DNA of 64,000 bases, taken from Oxyruncus cristatus (lineage: Eukaryota > Chordata > Aves > Passeriformes > Cotingidae). The notes beneath the pieces were generated by a model. That model was not told the DNA's origin, ran no database searches, and saw only the letters and a program-made list of their open reading frames with translations. Both the position numbers and the translations under genes were made by a program. The stretch covers positions 561,068 to 625,067 of the forward strand of contig VXAY01001956.1 of the NCBI GenBank assembly GCA_013399855.1, read 5' to 3'. Within the stretch, counting starts at the first letter, position 1. Each line of letters starts with the position of its first letter. This document shows, one piece after another, positions 1-14,000 of the stretch.

Positions 1-2005
1 CAAGAAACAAGGCTTACGTTCCGGCTTTGTCATCTGTTCCCCAGTATCTTTTGAACCTCGCAGTCTTTCTGAACCAAGTTGATCAAGGGTGCCTGAAAAT
101 GCACATCTGCACAGAGGAGAGTGATGGTGTCAGTCCTGTACTGAGGGAAGTGCTGCAGGCTGAGCTCACCACTTGCTGGACCCTGAAGAATCAACACACG
201 AGAGATTTAATAAAAGCACTGGTCAGAGGCAACCTTCTAAGAAACTGGGCTTCATTATCTGCTTTCATGGTTTTGTGTTGATAAGAGAATTAGTGCAAGA
301 CATGTCATTCAAGTGTGTGAACAATTAGGAGATTTTGCTTCTGCAGACACGACTACCACATGCAGATCTTCTCTTTTTAGAAATACTGGTAATGGAGCTC
401 CTTGAAAGAATTTGAATAAGTTGTGAAAACATAGAGGTCTTCTCAAAATCCAATGGATTCAAGCACTCCAAAATTGTATTTGTACCTCAGCAACAAGAAC
501 AGATCCGTGTGGCTATGGGCAAGGGTTTTTAGTGAAAGACACTTTCTACAGATTTATTTGAATTTCTTGTAAAAAATGATCATTAAAAGTAATACTCACT
601 AACTGAAGACGTTCATTCTTCAAGATCGTAAACTCCTGTTTTGGAGGAGTAATGTAAAGGATGCATGGGACAGAAAGTGTAACTTGAATAAGGTGACAGA
701 AGATGTGGCAGCAAAACTATGAAAAGAACGGTGGAATGCAGAGCCTGTTGCAAAGACCTACATCTTAAGAAAACAGTCCCGGATGTGCTATAAGCTCAGT
801 GTCCAATGGAGAATTTGGGTTAAGAATGTGTGCACACTACAAACACTGTATCTTTGGAAATGTCATGACTTGGAATCTTTTAACTGTGATGTATTTTACA
901 GAACGAGAAGAGAGAAATGAAAATATCTGATTATTAAGGTGAGGAATCTATATGTGAACCTTTGGTAAACAAGTCAGCTCTGACTTCTGGAGGAGTCCTG
1001 GTATCACAGGGTGATAAAAGTGTCAGAAGCACTGCAAGGTGTGCTTTTTCTCTGCCTCAGCAATCATTTTGAAACAATCAGAAACTTTTACTTCTAATAA
1101 AAATGATTATTCAAACTATTGATGTCTCCTTTATCCTGCTCTACCGGTACTGCATTTTGCTTCACTAAAGATCAAGACGTGGGAGGCCAATTTGCAAGCT
1201 GCTGGTAGGGTTTGTTTGTCCAAAAGAGACTGCAATTTGGCCTTAGGAAATTTATTTGTATGTTTTGGTTGTGATGGTTTGGGTGTTTTTACAAGGAGAA
1301 AAACTTTTCGCCTGAGTAAGTTTTTCAGAGATGGTATTTCAGATTTAATTTTGGGAACGGCAATGCAGAATTACACAGTTATGTAGAACTTCTTGAAACT
1401 CTCCCATGGATATATGACCAGTTATAGAAATAATTCTCCCTCAAGATCCAGCAGATCCAGGAAATTCATTGTGTTCTGTCACTGAGATAAAAGAATAAAT
1501 TCTGAATATGTTTGGCCTTTATTTTTTCATTTTAAATAACTGATTCTTTTTTCTACAGTTTGCAGATGTATGTAGCAGAGCATGAACAAAAATTTTACTG
1601 CATTTATGGAATTAAGTAGTAAAGTTTTGTGAATGAGCACAGAAAGTATGCATATTCTTAAATTAAGTGCCATGTGTAAAGTATAAATCTAGTATTGTGT
1701 CAGGATATAAACTAATGAGATACTCCTGTTATTGCTGCTGGATCTGCAATCTTGTTCTAATGTTCACTTTATCAAATGTTCCAGTGGGAGTGAAATGTGA
1801 AAGCATATTCAGAGAACCGGGAACAAAAATGTATGGATTTTGTGAAAATGAAGGATGAGTTTTCTTGGAAATCACTTGGGACAAAACCTGAGAAGTATCT
1901 GAAATGTACACTAAATGTCTAAAGAAGAACAGGTACTTCAGATTATGAGGTTTGACATATTTAGAATGTTTTACACCAACATCTGCATTTTCTTTCTTGC
2001 TGCAG
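1..2005. other. Left flank, no recognised gene
   Basis: AT-rich sequence without a repeat I recognise. A GC-richer patch at about 20-235 has an 84-codon open frame on the plus strand, but it has no recognisable domain or clear splice junctions. It could be an exon of the gene whose 5' end runs off the window, an old repeat, or chance. Confidence 0.4.
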
Positions 2006-2145
2006 AATTAAAAAAAGTTCCTTTGTCAGTAGGGAGAACACCTCCAAATGCTGTAAACCAAAATTTAAAAAGACAAATGGTTTGGATTCTGAGTGTTTCC
2101 CAATGGGACATGCTATGTACAGTATCCTTTCCAAGCTCATCAAAA
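2006..2145 (+). CDS. Possible upstream exon of the zinc-finger gene (tentative)
   Basis: A strong acceptor (polypyrimidine tract ending ttgctgcag) precedes an open segment. Reading from 2007 it is open up to a possible donor AAAA|gtaact at 2146 and leaves one base, A. That A would join the TG at 8064 to make ATG AAG AGA, so the phase fits. A second frame of the same segment is also open and would end at a better donor (gtgagt at 2170), but its phase gives a stop when joined to 8064. Either the first version is right, or another exon lies between, or this is chance. Confidence 0.25.
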
Positions 2146-2169
2146 GTAACTGTTGATAATCCAGAAGTG

Positions 2170-5100
2170 GTGAGTGCATGTAACCTGTTTTACTGTACAA
2201 TCCTGTTGTCTTTCAAGTCACTTAAGTGAGGAAATGCCTCTGTTTCCAGATGTTTGTTTTTGGAGGAGTACTGCTTTCTGTAAGAAAGGCATCTGCATAC
2301 CTTGTGAGTTTCCATATGACAAAGCTATCAACAAGTTATTTTTGTTATAATGACAGAATTGGATGTCTGGGGCAGTTTTTGGTTGCTTTGTTTTGGTTTT
2401 TTTTTCTTTTTTTTTTTTGAAGATGTTCTTCAGCAGTTCAGAGGAGAGCACCTTAATGGAAGATAGGGGAATGGAAGGTGCTGAAGTTCTAAGAGTTAAA
2501 TCAAAGCTCAGCTGAGTATATGAATTTTAGTCATGTGATTCCTTTGTACAGTGATATAATTGGACAGATGAAATACTTCTTTCAGCTCTTTTTGAGGCAG
2601 TTGCCCATGTATTCAGGGATAAGGAGGGGACGAGACCGAACATTGTTTTGGTTTTTTTCCTGGGACCTGTTGGCCAAAATAGAGAAGTTTGGAAAACCTT
2701 TTGCTTTGGGTAAGAGGCATTAAATGTTGGGGAGATGGCAACATACATGTTAGGCAAATGATTGCCGGGCAATAGCAAAATCCAGTGGTTTACTACTATG
2801 AGTCAGCACAGGCAGAAGGCATAGTATAGGGTATGAGCCCTATTAAAGCTGTTTCTGGGCTGCCTAGCTTTATTGGTGAAATTAATTTGGCACAAAGAGA
2901 AGTGGATTAATGAAATTTTTTTCACACAGCCTGTGGAATTTTTCTCGCATTACAATAAGGCGCGGAGTTAGCTTGCAGTACTGCTCTTACAACAATACGA
3001 AAGGAAAGTGTATTAAGGAATGTTGTAGGTGCTTAGTTTTTAGATCTGCTAGTCTGCATCTGCATCTTTCAACTTCAAAACCTCTACATAGCACCATGAA
3101 TGAAGAAAGCTTGCTTCACTGTGGTGGTTCACCTGGAGTCAAGGGGAGGAATCCAGTCTGAAGATAAGCTGCAGTTATTTAACAGCACTTATGGCAAGTT
3201 CTTTCTCCAGTGAAAGTACAGACATCACATGTTCTGCCCTGTGTTCAACAATTACAATCCTGATCAGCATTTCAGCTTTGTTATCAGAAATTTATTTATT
3301 TTAACATGTCCCTCCACGCTCAGTGTCTGTTAAATGTTGATAACCATGCATGAGGTTTTGGGATGTATAACTACTGCAATGTTTTCAAAAAAACCCCAAC
3401 CTGGAAGTTCTTTTCTAACTTGAAGACTAGAAGAGGAAATGTTTCAGAAGTCATAATAATAGAAGGATAAGATTGAATACTGCTTCAACACCTTTACCCA
3501 CCTCTCTCTTGGGGAGTTCCCCTATACAATGGAATCTGGCGTCTTTGTGCACTTCCCCTCTTGTATTCAAAAGGGAATCTGCAGTGCTGAGTAGCTGAAT
3601 TGACAATGTCTGATACTGCCCCAAAGTTTTGAAATGTGGCTGTTATATTTCTGGCATTAGGAATGTGTGTGTGTTACAAATACACATACAGATGTTTCTT
3701 TGTTCTCCACCTTTTATATGTTCAGCACTCTGTAACTGAATATTGAAAGGAAAGGGGTTTTTTTGTTCATTCATGTAGGTAACTAGAAACTGGAAAACAG
3801 CCCTTACTAAATAAAATCTAACTGGAAGGGATTTCCTGATACTGATAAGGTTTCCTAACTTCCTGATTGACGCAGGGCTACTGCCAGTGCTGGATCATCC
3901 CTTGCTTTGCTGAATCCTTGAACATCTCCTCAAGCAGAGGGTCTGTAACCTGTGTTTAATCAGTCCATAGTTACTCCTCTGTCTTAAAGAGGAATTTTAT
4001 CCTAACATCTGATGCAACTATTTCTGGCTGCTACTTGTTAATGGTTTTGTCACATCCGCACAGGATTGGAAATCTTTGTAGCTGCCGTTCACATATCGAC
4101 AATATTATATCTCCACTTTACCAGACTGAACAAGTCCAGCTCCCAAAACTGTTCTCATAAGTTACTTGCCCTGGGTTGTTTGCCTTGGTGGCCATATTGC
4201 TGGACCCTCCTTCTTTCTCCGCTTCCCACTTGAACTGAACAAGGACTGTACTAGCCAGCCTCGCGAGTCCCAGATAATGGAGGATAGGGTATTCTGAAGT
4301 AAGCAGCCTGTGCTGTATCTCAGTATGGGGTTTACCTTAACGTTCCCAAGGTCCTGCTTTATTGAAGCTTTTGTCATCGGTTGTTGCCCATAAGTTACTG
4401 TTGTCTGTGAATTTGCTGAGAGTGTTCTGTGCGTCCTCAACCAGGTTACTGATGTTGGTATTAATTGTTGTGGGCCCTGTAATCAGTCTTTAAGGCACTC
4501 TGCTGCTTACTGAGCACAGGAGGCTGCGCTGTTGATTGTTGCCCTTTGAGCCTGGCAGTCCAGCTGATTTTCAGCTCATTGGTCAGTCTGATATGCTTTA
4601 GGGAAAACATTGTGTTTTGGTTTGGGGGCGCTTAAGAAATATAATTTACCTTATTAGTAATATGACAAAGCCATGTGGCTAGTAAGCATGAATTAAATGT
4701 TAGCCTGGAAACCCACTGTTGCTGAATGGGAGAGTCTTTAAGATCATAATTGTTTTGTTAAACTTTTACCGGGAGCAATAGTATTTAGTAAATGCCTTTT
4801 TTTTAATCAGGAAAAAAAATTCTCACCCCCAGCCCCCAGCGGCTACCTTTGGTGATAGTAGCATCTATAATTTGATTTTCAGCTTGACCATATTTCCAAA
4901 CTGTAACCATGTTAAGGCAGACTGCACTGTGAACTGCATCTGGTGCAATACTCTATAAATGTAGTTTGTTCCTAGAAGTAAAACCAAAATAAAGCACTAA
5001 AAATCTTGTTTCGCAGGTGCTTATTCATGTCATTTAGCCTTTGGCCATGTTATCTGCAAATGCTGGACCTGGAATCTGACTTGAGCTTCAGACACTAGCT

Positions 5101-8063
5101 GAACAACTCCGAATTGTTGTACTTGCAGAATACCTGGAGATCTTTTGTTCTTGCTACCAGAAATTTTGAAACGTTTGACTGAAAAAAAAGCATAATTTAT
5201 TATAAGAAATCAAGGGAGATACGCTTTCCCAGACCCCTCCCTTATGTTAATGTTGCAGAGTTGTTTGCAAAATGTTTACAACCATAATTTGATTTGATTT
5301 ACAGCTTTGATATGTATCTCTTAAGTGCCTGTCTTGTGCAGAAAGAGGAAAAAAATTGATGTGTTTGCCATGAGTATAGAAAACTTCATTTCAATAGTAG
5401 TTATATATGCAACTATGTAATTTAACTCAAACTTCCACTTTTTCCAGTAAATGAGTATTAGTGTGTCACCTTGTTTTAATCTTGAATGTTGTGACTTACA
5501 AAATACTGACCACATCATTAAGGCATGGTCGTTTGTCTGTCTATGGATTTGAGGGGGAGTGGGGCAAGGGAAATGTTTCAAAGGGAAGAGAAGTACTTTT
5601 ATAAAAATACATCTAAAAATTCATTCTGAAGCTCTGAGTGATTAAGAATATATCCAGAGGCCTATGGAAAAGAATATGCAATTTAATGACTATATTAATT
5701 GTGTCTGGGACTGTTTTTAGGCTCTAAATGTTTTTTGTTGAGTACCTGTAACACAGTTTGATTGTCATGCATGATACTGAAAAGTTAAAATAATTAAAAT
5801 AAGTAGCCAGTATGAAAAGCATTTAAAAATCAAATAAGAATTTAATATTCTGGGCTTCCTTGAAATTCATGCGTTTGGTATATTGTGTTGATGGGAGAGG
5901 GGAGTGGAATGAGAGACTTTTTCTGAGAGCAGTGAAGTTACAAAAGAAAACTGTATCAAGATGGAATACTGAGCCTATATGAAATCTTAAAATGAAGATT
6001 ACTGTTCTATTCTGTAACGTTTGGATGACCTACTAGGTACTTAATAAAAGCAAATGAGAAGAAGTAGTCTGACTGTCAAACTGTTATCCTAGGTCCTGCA
6101 GCCCCAGTCCAAACTCCGATGAAGTATGAAGCGCAGAGACCAGGTAGCTGAATATAAATGAGCTAATGGCCTTTTCAGATGCAACTTGGAAATCAGTTGT
6201 TTTGCTTTAATGATGACTAAAGCAGGTGGTTGATTGTGGTCTAGAAAGAAGCAGTGCAAGCTGCCAAATGTTTGAACTATTGCTTTTCCTTTGTGCACTG
6301 GTTAATTTTCTTTCCTGAGAAGAGGTCTTAGGAGAATATGAAGTATATTCACAGAAAGACTTTAGAACTTGAGACATACTTTCTGCCCTCATAATTATCT
6401 GATATCTTACTGCATTTAGCTAATTTTTGTTGGTTGTTGAAGTTGTCAATAACAAATTTTGCATCATGCTCTCTGTACACAAATGATACAGTGGAAGTTT
6501 GACAAACCAGAAGCAAATAAACCAAAACCAGTATGAGTTGTTTGCTATTAAGATGATACTGAGACAGGAATATTAAGTTGTATGTTAGGAAATAAGAAGG
6601 AAATGACCTTGAAGAGACCTTTAACTTTTTTTTCTGTTTGAATTATTCTTTATCAAGTCCAGAAGACCACATGCCTTTCTCTGTCAGCTTGGCAATAGCC
6701 AGCTCACACTGAGCTGCTGCACGGGCACACAAATGCATGAGAACTGCATAATACATTTAAGTTTGTAAGAATCTTGTTTTTGGAGATGAATTATGTAGCA
6801 CCAACTTGTTATATGTCAACTCTGTCCCACTATGCTACTGCTGTGTGTCACCTCAGGCAAAAAAACCCAAAACAACATAGAAAGATTTTAACAAGACTGA
6901 AATTTTGGTAGGACACTGTTGCTGTGGCAGGAGGAGTCCCCGTGAGTTTTTTTCTAATTGCAAGAGGTTTTCCAGCTAAATTAATGCTGGAACTTAGTGA
7001 AATTTTTGTTTGCAGCCCAGGAGTTTGACTTGATGGCAGCACAGGCATATTTCTAATGGAATGAATATTTAAGAATGAATGTGGAATTCCCTATTCTTGT
7101 GAGGATTTGGGGGTTTGTGTTTTTTAAACTGTAACCTGGCATCCTAGTGGGAAAGAATACAGTAATAGTTCAGCGCTTGTGGTATTTCTACTCACTTGCT
7201 TGGATTTGAAGAAATGAACAGTCTTTACTCTTACATAATTCATTGGTCAATTACATCTAATTAGGAAAATGAGTTATATTTCTGCACATTTTTTTTCTCA
7301 GATTAGGAATACGTATTTTAACACTTCATAGTGTTCCTTTATAATGTCCAACACTTGAATACACTTACTGCCTCTCTGAGATTGTTTAGCAGATGCATTT
7401 AGCTGAACTCTACTGGTGTTCTGAGTTATCCAGGAAGTGCAAAAACCAAGCTATTAAAACTCAGTGAGGAGCAAGATACAGCCCTGGTTGAAACACTGCT
7501 AGTTCAAACTCAGAAATATACTGCCAGTGTTTTTGCTGCTTTTGGGCTGCCCAGAACACAAGAGGCGTTTGCTATATTGGCAGAGATTGTGTTCTTTGTT
7601 AGACTTAAGGCAATATGATTCTTGGACTTCAGACTTCAAACAAGAGATCCCAGAATGTTACCTGTATATTAGGATGTCAAAGATAGGAGGAGGCTGGTGG
7701 CTTGGTTTGCCTTTTTTTTTTAACTTTGTTCTTTTTTTTTGACTTTTTTTTTTTTCATGAGAACTGACGCGAATGTGAGCTTGCTATCTTTCCTCAGTAA
7801 ATTGGATGGTGTTAGAAGTTCTGTTTTGCTTATTTGGTTCTTTTCTTGAAGATATTAAATCCTTGTGTGTAAAGTTGTTATGGAAGACAGGGTGTTGGAG
7901 TCTTTCTGTGTGGGACTGAGGCCTTGCTGTTTTCTGCATGTATTTCAGAGTGCAAATTTTGTTGCCATTAAAGTCTCCATTAGAAAATCCTTTAAGATCA
8001 TGGACATTATGTGCAAACTGTATAATGTGTAATGTCTTTTTATGTGTGTATTTTTTACTTTAG
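2170..8063. other. Long non-coding stretch, probably intron of the zinc-finger gene
   Basis: No convincing exon, CpG island or intact repeat was seen. The open frames are short, without matched splice sites and often overlap on both strands. T-rich runs occur near 2400 and 7715-7755. Confidence 0.5.
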
Positions 8064-11000
8064 TGAAGAGAGGACTTACAAACTACATGACCTGTCTGAA
8101 GGATTTTATGAATGATCCCAAAAGAGAAGAACCTCTAGTTGGTATGTTTTTTGTTTTATAAATTGTGTGCCTTTGAATTTGTGACTAAATGGCTTTTTGA
8201 AATAAAAGGTGGCATTTTAGGTACTGTTTCATTTTCTGGAAATATATTCAATAACTTACAGGATAATATCTATGTCATACCTTTTTAAATGTTAGCTTGT
8301 TGCAATGTGTATTATGAAGGCCACCTCTTTTATATACTTTAACTGTTAATACAGCTTATTCCTGAAGGAACCATCTAAGTAAACAAGCTTTTTCCAGACC
8401 ACAGAATTGTTGAGGTTGGAAGGGACCTCTGCTGGTCTTAACCCCCTGCTCAACTCCCAGAGGAGTTTGCCTGGGACCATGTCTAGATGGCATTTGAATA
8501 TCTCCAAGGTGAAAAACTTTACAGTCTCTCAGGGAAACCTGTGCCAGTGCTTGGTCATCCTTGCAGTAAAAGCGTGTTTCCTGATGTTCAGACAGTATCT
8601 CCTGTTTCAGTTGTGCCATTGCCTCTTGTCCTGTCACCGGGCACCACTGAAAAGAGCCTGGCTCCCACTTCTTTGCACCTTCCCTTCAAGTATTTTTACA
8701 TGCTGACGACATCCCCTGAGCCTTCTCCAGGCTGAACAGTTGCAGCTCTCTCAGCTGTTTCTCACAGGAGAAATGTTGTAGTACCTTCATCATTTTCATG
8801 GTCCTTCACATGTCTGGGTCTCTTGTACTGGAAAGTCCAGAAGTTGCACTCCAGGATTGGCCCTATTTGTGCTGAGCAGAGCCTGCTGTCAACGCTGCTC
8901 CTTTTTCATCTCAGGGATACCATCAGCCTTTCCTGGCTCGAATTCATCTTGGTGTCCACCAGGTCTTTTCCTGCCAATCTGCTTTCCAGGTAGCCAGCCC
9001 TCAACTGGCATGTACTGGTGCCTGGGCTTGGTCCTTCCTGGATGCAGGACTTGGCACTTGTCCCTGTTGACCGGCCTGAGCTTCCTGTCAACCCAGCTCC
9101 AGCCACTCAGGGTCTCTCTGGATGGCAGCACAACCCTCTGGTGTATCAGCCATCTCTCCCAGTTCTATGTCATCAGCAGTCTTGCTGAGGGTGTACGAGG
9201 GTAACAAGACTAGACCCAGTATTGACCCCAGGGCACACCCCTACCTACTGGCCTCCAGCTGGACTTAGTGCCACTGGTGACATGTCATCAGTCATGGTTC
9301 TTTATGGCTTTCTATTTGGTGGGGTATACCAGGGTTCCTGTACAGTGAGATATTTTTCCTGTCTGTCCTTGGTTATACTAAATAATGAGATCAATTTTAA
9401 GGCTTTCTTTCTTTCTAAGTGCTAGACTAGACAACCCTTAGGAGAGGACAATCAGTGCTGCTTCTCAGTGGCCCTAAGGTTCCAAGTGCGTACTGGTGGC
9501 CTAGAGAAATATGTTCCCTCGTGAAGACCTAAGCAGCAAATTTCCTAGTATTAGCTGAAAATTTCCCTGTTTAGTGCATTGCCTCTTTGTTACTCCACAT
9601 AAAATGTTAATATTAAAAATCATAGTAATTTATTACTATAAAGATTTTTAATAGAAAACTCTTTGGTTTCAAGAACACCTTCAGTTCATTTGGTGATAGT
9701 TTATTTGCAGAGCTAAGATTTGGAAGTATAATACTGTAGCAGATCAGAGATGGAGTTGTATTTCTTCATAGCAGCCTGTATGTTTTGGATTTGTGACTGA
9801 AGCAGTTTTGATGACATGCCAGTGTATTTTTTCTGTTGTTGAGCAGTGCATTGTGTCAAGACTCGTTACTCTGGGTCCCCACCCCTCACCACTTGGGTAG
9901 GCTGTGGGTGGGCAATAGTCTGGGAGGTGTCACATCCAGGACACTTGGCCCAAACTTGAGCAGAGGATGTTGTGTGCTGCATAACATCAGCAATCTAAAC
10001 TGAGACAAAGAAGGAAAAAGGGGGGATGGAGAGGGTAGGGTGCAGCAAGGTTTAACTTCCAAGGTGACAATTCAGAGGCTGTGACTGGGTATTGGTCTGC
10101 TGGTAGGGAAGTGAGCAATGGGGTTTTGCATGGGTGTTTCCCCCCCCCCCCCCCCCTCTTTCCTTTCCTATTCTTGTTTTTTTTTTCANTCACATCCAGG
10201 ACACTTGGCCCAAACTTGAGCAGAGGATGTTGTGTGCTGCATAACATCAGCAATCTAAACTGAGACAAAGAAGGAAAAAGGGGGGATGGAGAGGGTAGGG
10301 TGCAGCAAGGTTTAACTTCCAAGGTGACAATTCAGAGGCTGTGACTGGGTATTGGTCTGCTGGTAGGGAAGTGAGCAATGGGGTTTTGCATGGGTGTTTC
10401 CCCCCCCACCACCACCTCTTTCCTTCACTTACTAATCTGTCTTTAATCTCAACCCCTGGGTTTTGTTGCTTTTGTTCTTCCTGTTTTCTTCCCACCCTGC
10501 TGAAGGGTGTGTATGTGAGTGAGCAAGCAGCTATGTGGTTCTTGGCTGCTGTCTTGGGTCAAGCCATCACAAATACAGAGCATTGGAAATTATGACATAA
10601 GGGAACAGCTGCTGTTTTAAGCTGCTTTTAAATTTGTTATGTTTAAGCTGTTCAGAGTAAAACTTTTCGTGCTAGGTAATAAGCCTCCAACTTGGAAATT
10701 TATGAATACTTCCAAGGGATACTCTCAGTAATTTATAGGAAAAATGAAGAAAAATCCCATTTTCATTCTTGTAAAATGTGAGAGAGTTTAGTTTAAAAAA
10801 CCCCCACACTTTAAAGACTTCTAAAAAAGGGTTTAGATTTTTAAATTTTGAAGGACTCAATTTTTTGAAGTGATTGATGTCTTTCCTACGTCTGCGTTAT
10901 GCTACTTAAACACTGTCCAAATTATGCTTGACTAAGTAATTTAAATGCAGTTTTTAAATCTAGACATTTGTGTGGCATTGCTGTTCTCATTCTCTTTTTT

Positions 11001-14000
11001 AGTTTCTTGAAAAAAATATCCCAAGCAGGGAGAAAGGTGCATGAAATATTTTCTTTCGGTGGGCTTGCAAATCTGCCACAGATGGTGAATTTCCTTTCAG
11101 AATAAGTCATTGGAAAGAGATAAATTTAACTAATGTGATCCTGAGGGAGTACTGAAATTCGGAAAATGGAGTACTTTTATATGTTCATTTTGGCTTTTGA
11201 TGAGCAACAGTGAAGAGAATACATTTGTTTATAGTAGTATATAGTAAAATATAGCTATTTATAACTCCTGCTTTTACAGGTTTAGAACATGTGGTTGAAA
11301 TCAGATTTGAAGGAAGAAAAGAGCCGCGTTATGAGTGCAAGCTGTGTGACGTTAATACAGAGATGGCACCCATGATAGAACATCTTAGTGGATATAAACA
11401 CAGAAGAGCATACATTGTGAGTTATTTTTGATGCATTTTGATCAAAATTTCTTTATGATACTCACCCCCCTTTTTCTTTTTCTCTAGATAACTAGTTTAA
11501 ACCGCCATGTGATAAATTGCTGATACTTGTACAGTTGACTCTTCGTGGGTCAGATTGACATGAAAAGCTGTAATGCTGTGAGCTGTTGAGGCAGTTCCAT
11601 CCAGAGGTGCCTGTCTGTATCAGCTCAAAAGTCTGCTCCTAAGTGTTTCCGCATCAGGCTCCTAGAACGCTGTGGTTCTTTCTTATTCCTCAGCATGTCT
11701 ATTGCATTGTTGGATTTGGTTCAGAGGATGTTTCCTTTGATAGCAAGCTCTGTGTCATATCCGTTGTTTGTTTTGAAGCCTACTTAAACAACTCTAAAAT
11801 TTAATTAGTTGTGTTACAGAGAAAAAACTAGCTCACAATGCTCAAATCAATGTTTACCAGCCTATTGGAAGCTTGTCCGAAAGGTGAAATGTGTGAGTTT
11901 TTTAATATTGTGATGAATTTTGATACTGACCTTTTCAAGCTGTTTTTTTTTTCAACAGTCTAAAGAATTTCCAGATAAAATGAAGAGAAAGACAACAGAT
12001 TTAAAAGAATGCAAAATCTCATTTCTCAAACGGATAGCTGGAGAACTAGAGAAGACTGAAGGATTAAAAATGTATCAGGTAATTGGAAGTAAATGTAAAG
12101 TATCTGTTAGTGTGTCTTTTATCAATGTGTTTATGTTTGATGTAGAAAATTTTAAAAGTACTGCAGACAAAGCTTGTTAAATTCTTTGTGTTTCTAGGAA
12201 GTGTAGTATTCAGTTGAACTAAGGCTTTACTTAAAGTTGCCCTAAAAAGTCTGGGGAAAAGAACGGTAGTATTGAAATTCATCAGAAAACAAGAGTTGTT
12301 TATTTTGAAGGTTTTAGATTTTTTAAATTGAAAATGTCCAGTATGAATTCCATGGTTCAGAAATTTCACTGCTTGACTAATAATTTTTAATTTTTGCAAC
12401 TTAGATTTTCTCAAACAGAAGCAGATTTTCTCTCAAGTTTTATTCATATTTACAGGATTTTATATCTGTGAAATTAGGGGCTACAATATGCTGGCATAAA
12501 TAAAAGTATTTGCTCTGTTCCTAAAGGCAGTTGCAGTAGATACTTGTTTGAAATTTTAATCAGGAAGTCTAATATGAAGCTTTTTCTGTTTCTAGATTGA
12601 AGGTTACATAAGACCAAGTACCTCACGTAAGTCTACGAATTTCTTGAATATAATAGAATTGATGTAATTGGCCTAGTTTGACTTAGTAGTTGAACTCAAG
12701 GGTTTGACTGATTTAAAACATTCAACTTGTAATAGCACTAAATGTTTTCAGAGGTTTTTTTGAATTTGAAATGAGGAAAGAAGGAAATTGCCAGACTTAT
12801 AATGTTCCTTAGCTAGCCTGAAGAAATACTTCCTTGCTGCCTTTTGACCCTAGTACTAATATTAGAAGGAAGGTAAGTTTGATTGAATTGGTTTAAGGTT
12901 GCATAGATCAACAGAATTTTTCAGTGTGAATCAATTTTGGATTGATCATTAGTGGCTACTGTGGGTTGTACTTTTTAATGCTGGTCTCCAAAACAAGGTG
13001 GCAGAGAATCTTTTGGAGCTGTTTGTGTCTCTTGTGAAGAAGAGGGAATGTGATACAATAATCTAGCTCAATGATTCTCAGTTCGGGGTAAACTGACATC
13101 AGTCAAGTCAGTAGACTTCTGTAGAAGACATGCTCAAATATCAATCTGGAACACCAAAAAGAGTTATCCCACCCAGACCTACAGGATACGAAGAACTGGA
13201 GAAATGGACAAGAGTAAAGTTAGCTGCAAAAGCATTGTGTCATTCAGTATTAAGTTTTGCTCTAGTTAGGTGGAAAGGTCAACATCAGATGAATTCCAAA
13301 ATAAAAATACTCTGGTTATTTAGAAGAAAATCATGCTTACTGGTTTAGCAGCTGTATGCCTTTAGACTAGATCATATTGGCAAATTTCAAAACTCCCTTC
13401 TGACAGAAAGAGTGAGTTTGAGGTTATAATTAAGAAAGCCCTTTTGGTGATGTGTACTAGTTTGCAAGCGACAAAATGGACATTAACACCAAATTTTGGC
13501 TGCTGCACAGATCATGTGCAAAACTAAGGTAAGATTATATATTCTTATATATATATATATGTACCCACACATATATGTATGTGTATATATATGTATATAA
13601 GTATGTATGTGTATATATATATATATAAGTATATGAGAGACCTTGAATTGATTGATCTGTTGCTTTTCTTAAAGGAAAAATTACAGCATTTCTTTATTCT
13701 CTAAAGAGGAGAGGTTATCTGTATTTTGTCTTGGGCTTCAGATTAAAAATACTGACTTATTAAGGTAATTCCTGTAGCCAGTTACTCAAAGTGTGAAGCT
13801 GAGCTTGAAGTCTTGTGACACTGTGTATAAGCACAGTTTGGTAGTAGAACATACCAGGTTCTGGTCTGATTTAGTCTCCAAATTCTGCCTGCATAATTTT
13901 TTTTCCTGTCTAAAATCAACTCTTAATGCTGCTGTGGAATTCCAGCAGCAAACTGGAAATAAGTCCAGAGATTGCCTTGGCTATTTTGCACCAGGCTTTT

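Noticed and set aside
8356..9204. Several overlapping plus-strand frames of 80-115 codons
   Set aside because: They are the reverse strand of the CR1 copy. Only the minus strand shows reverse-transcriptase residues.
10081..10595. Duplicated open frames within the LTR on both strands
   Set aside because: They mirror the exact duplication and contain the N. They do not resemble viral proteins.
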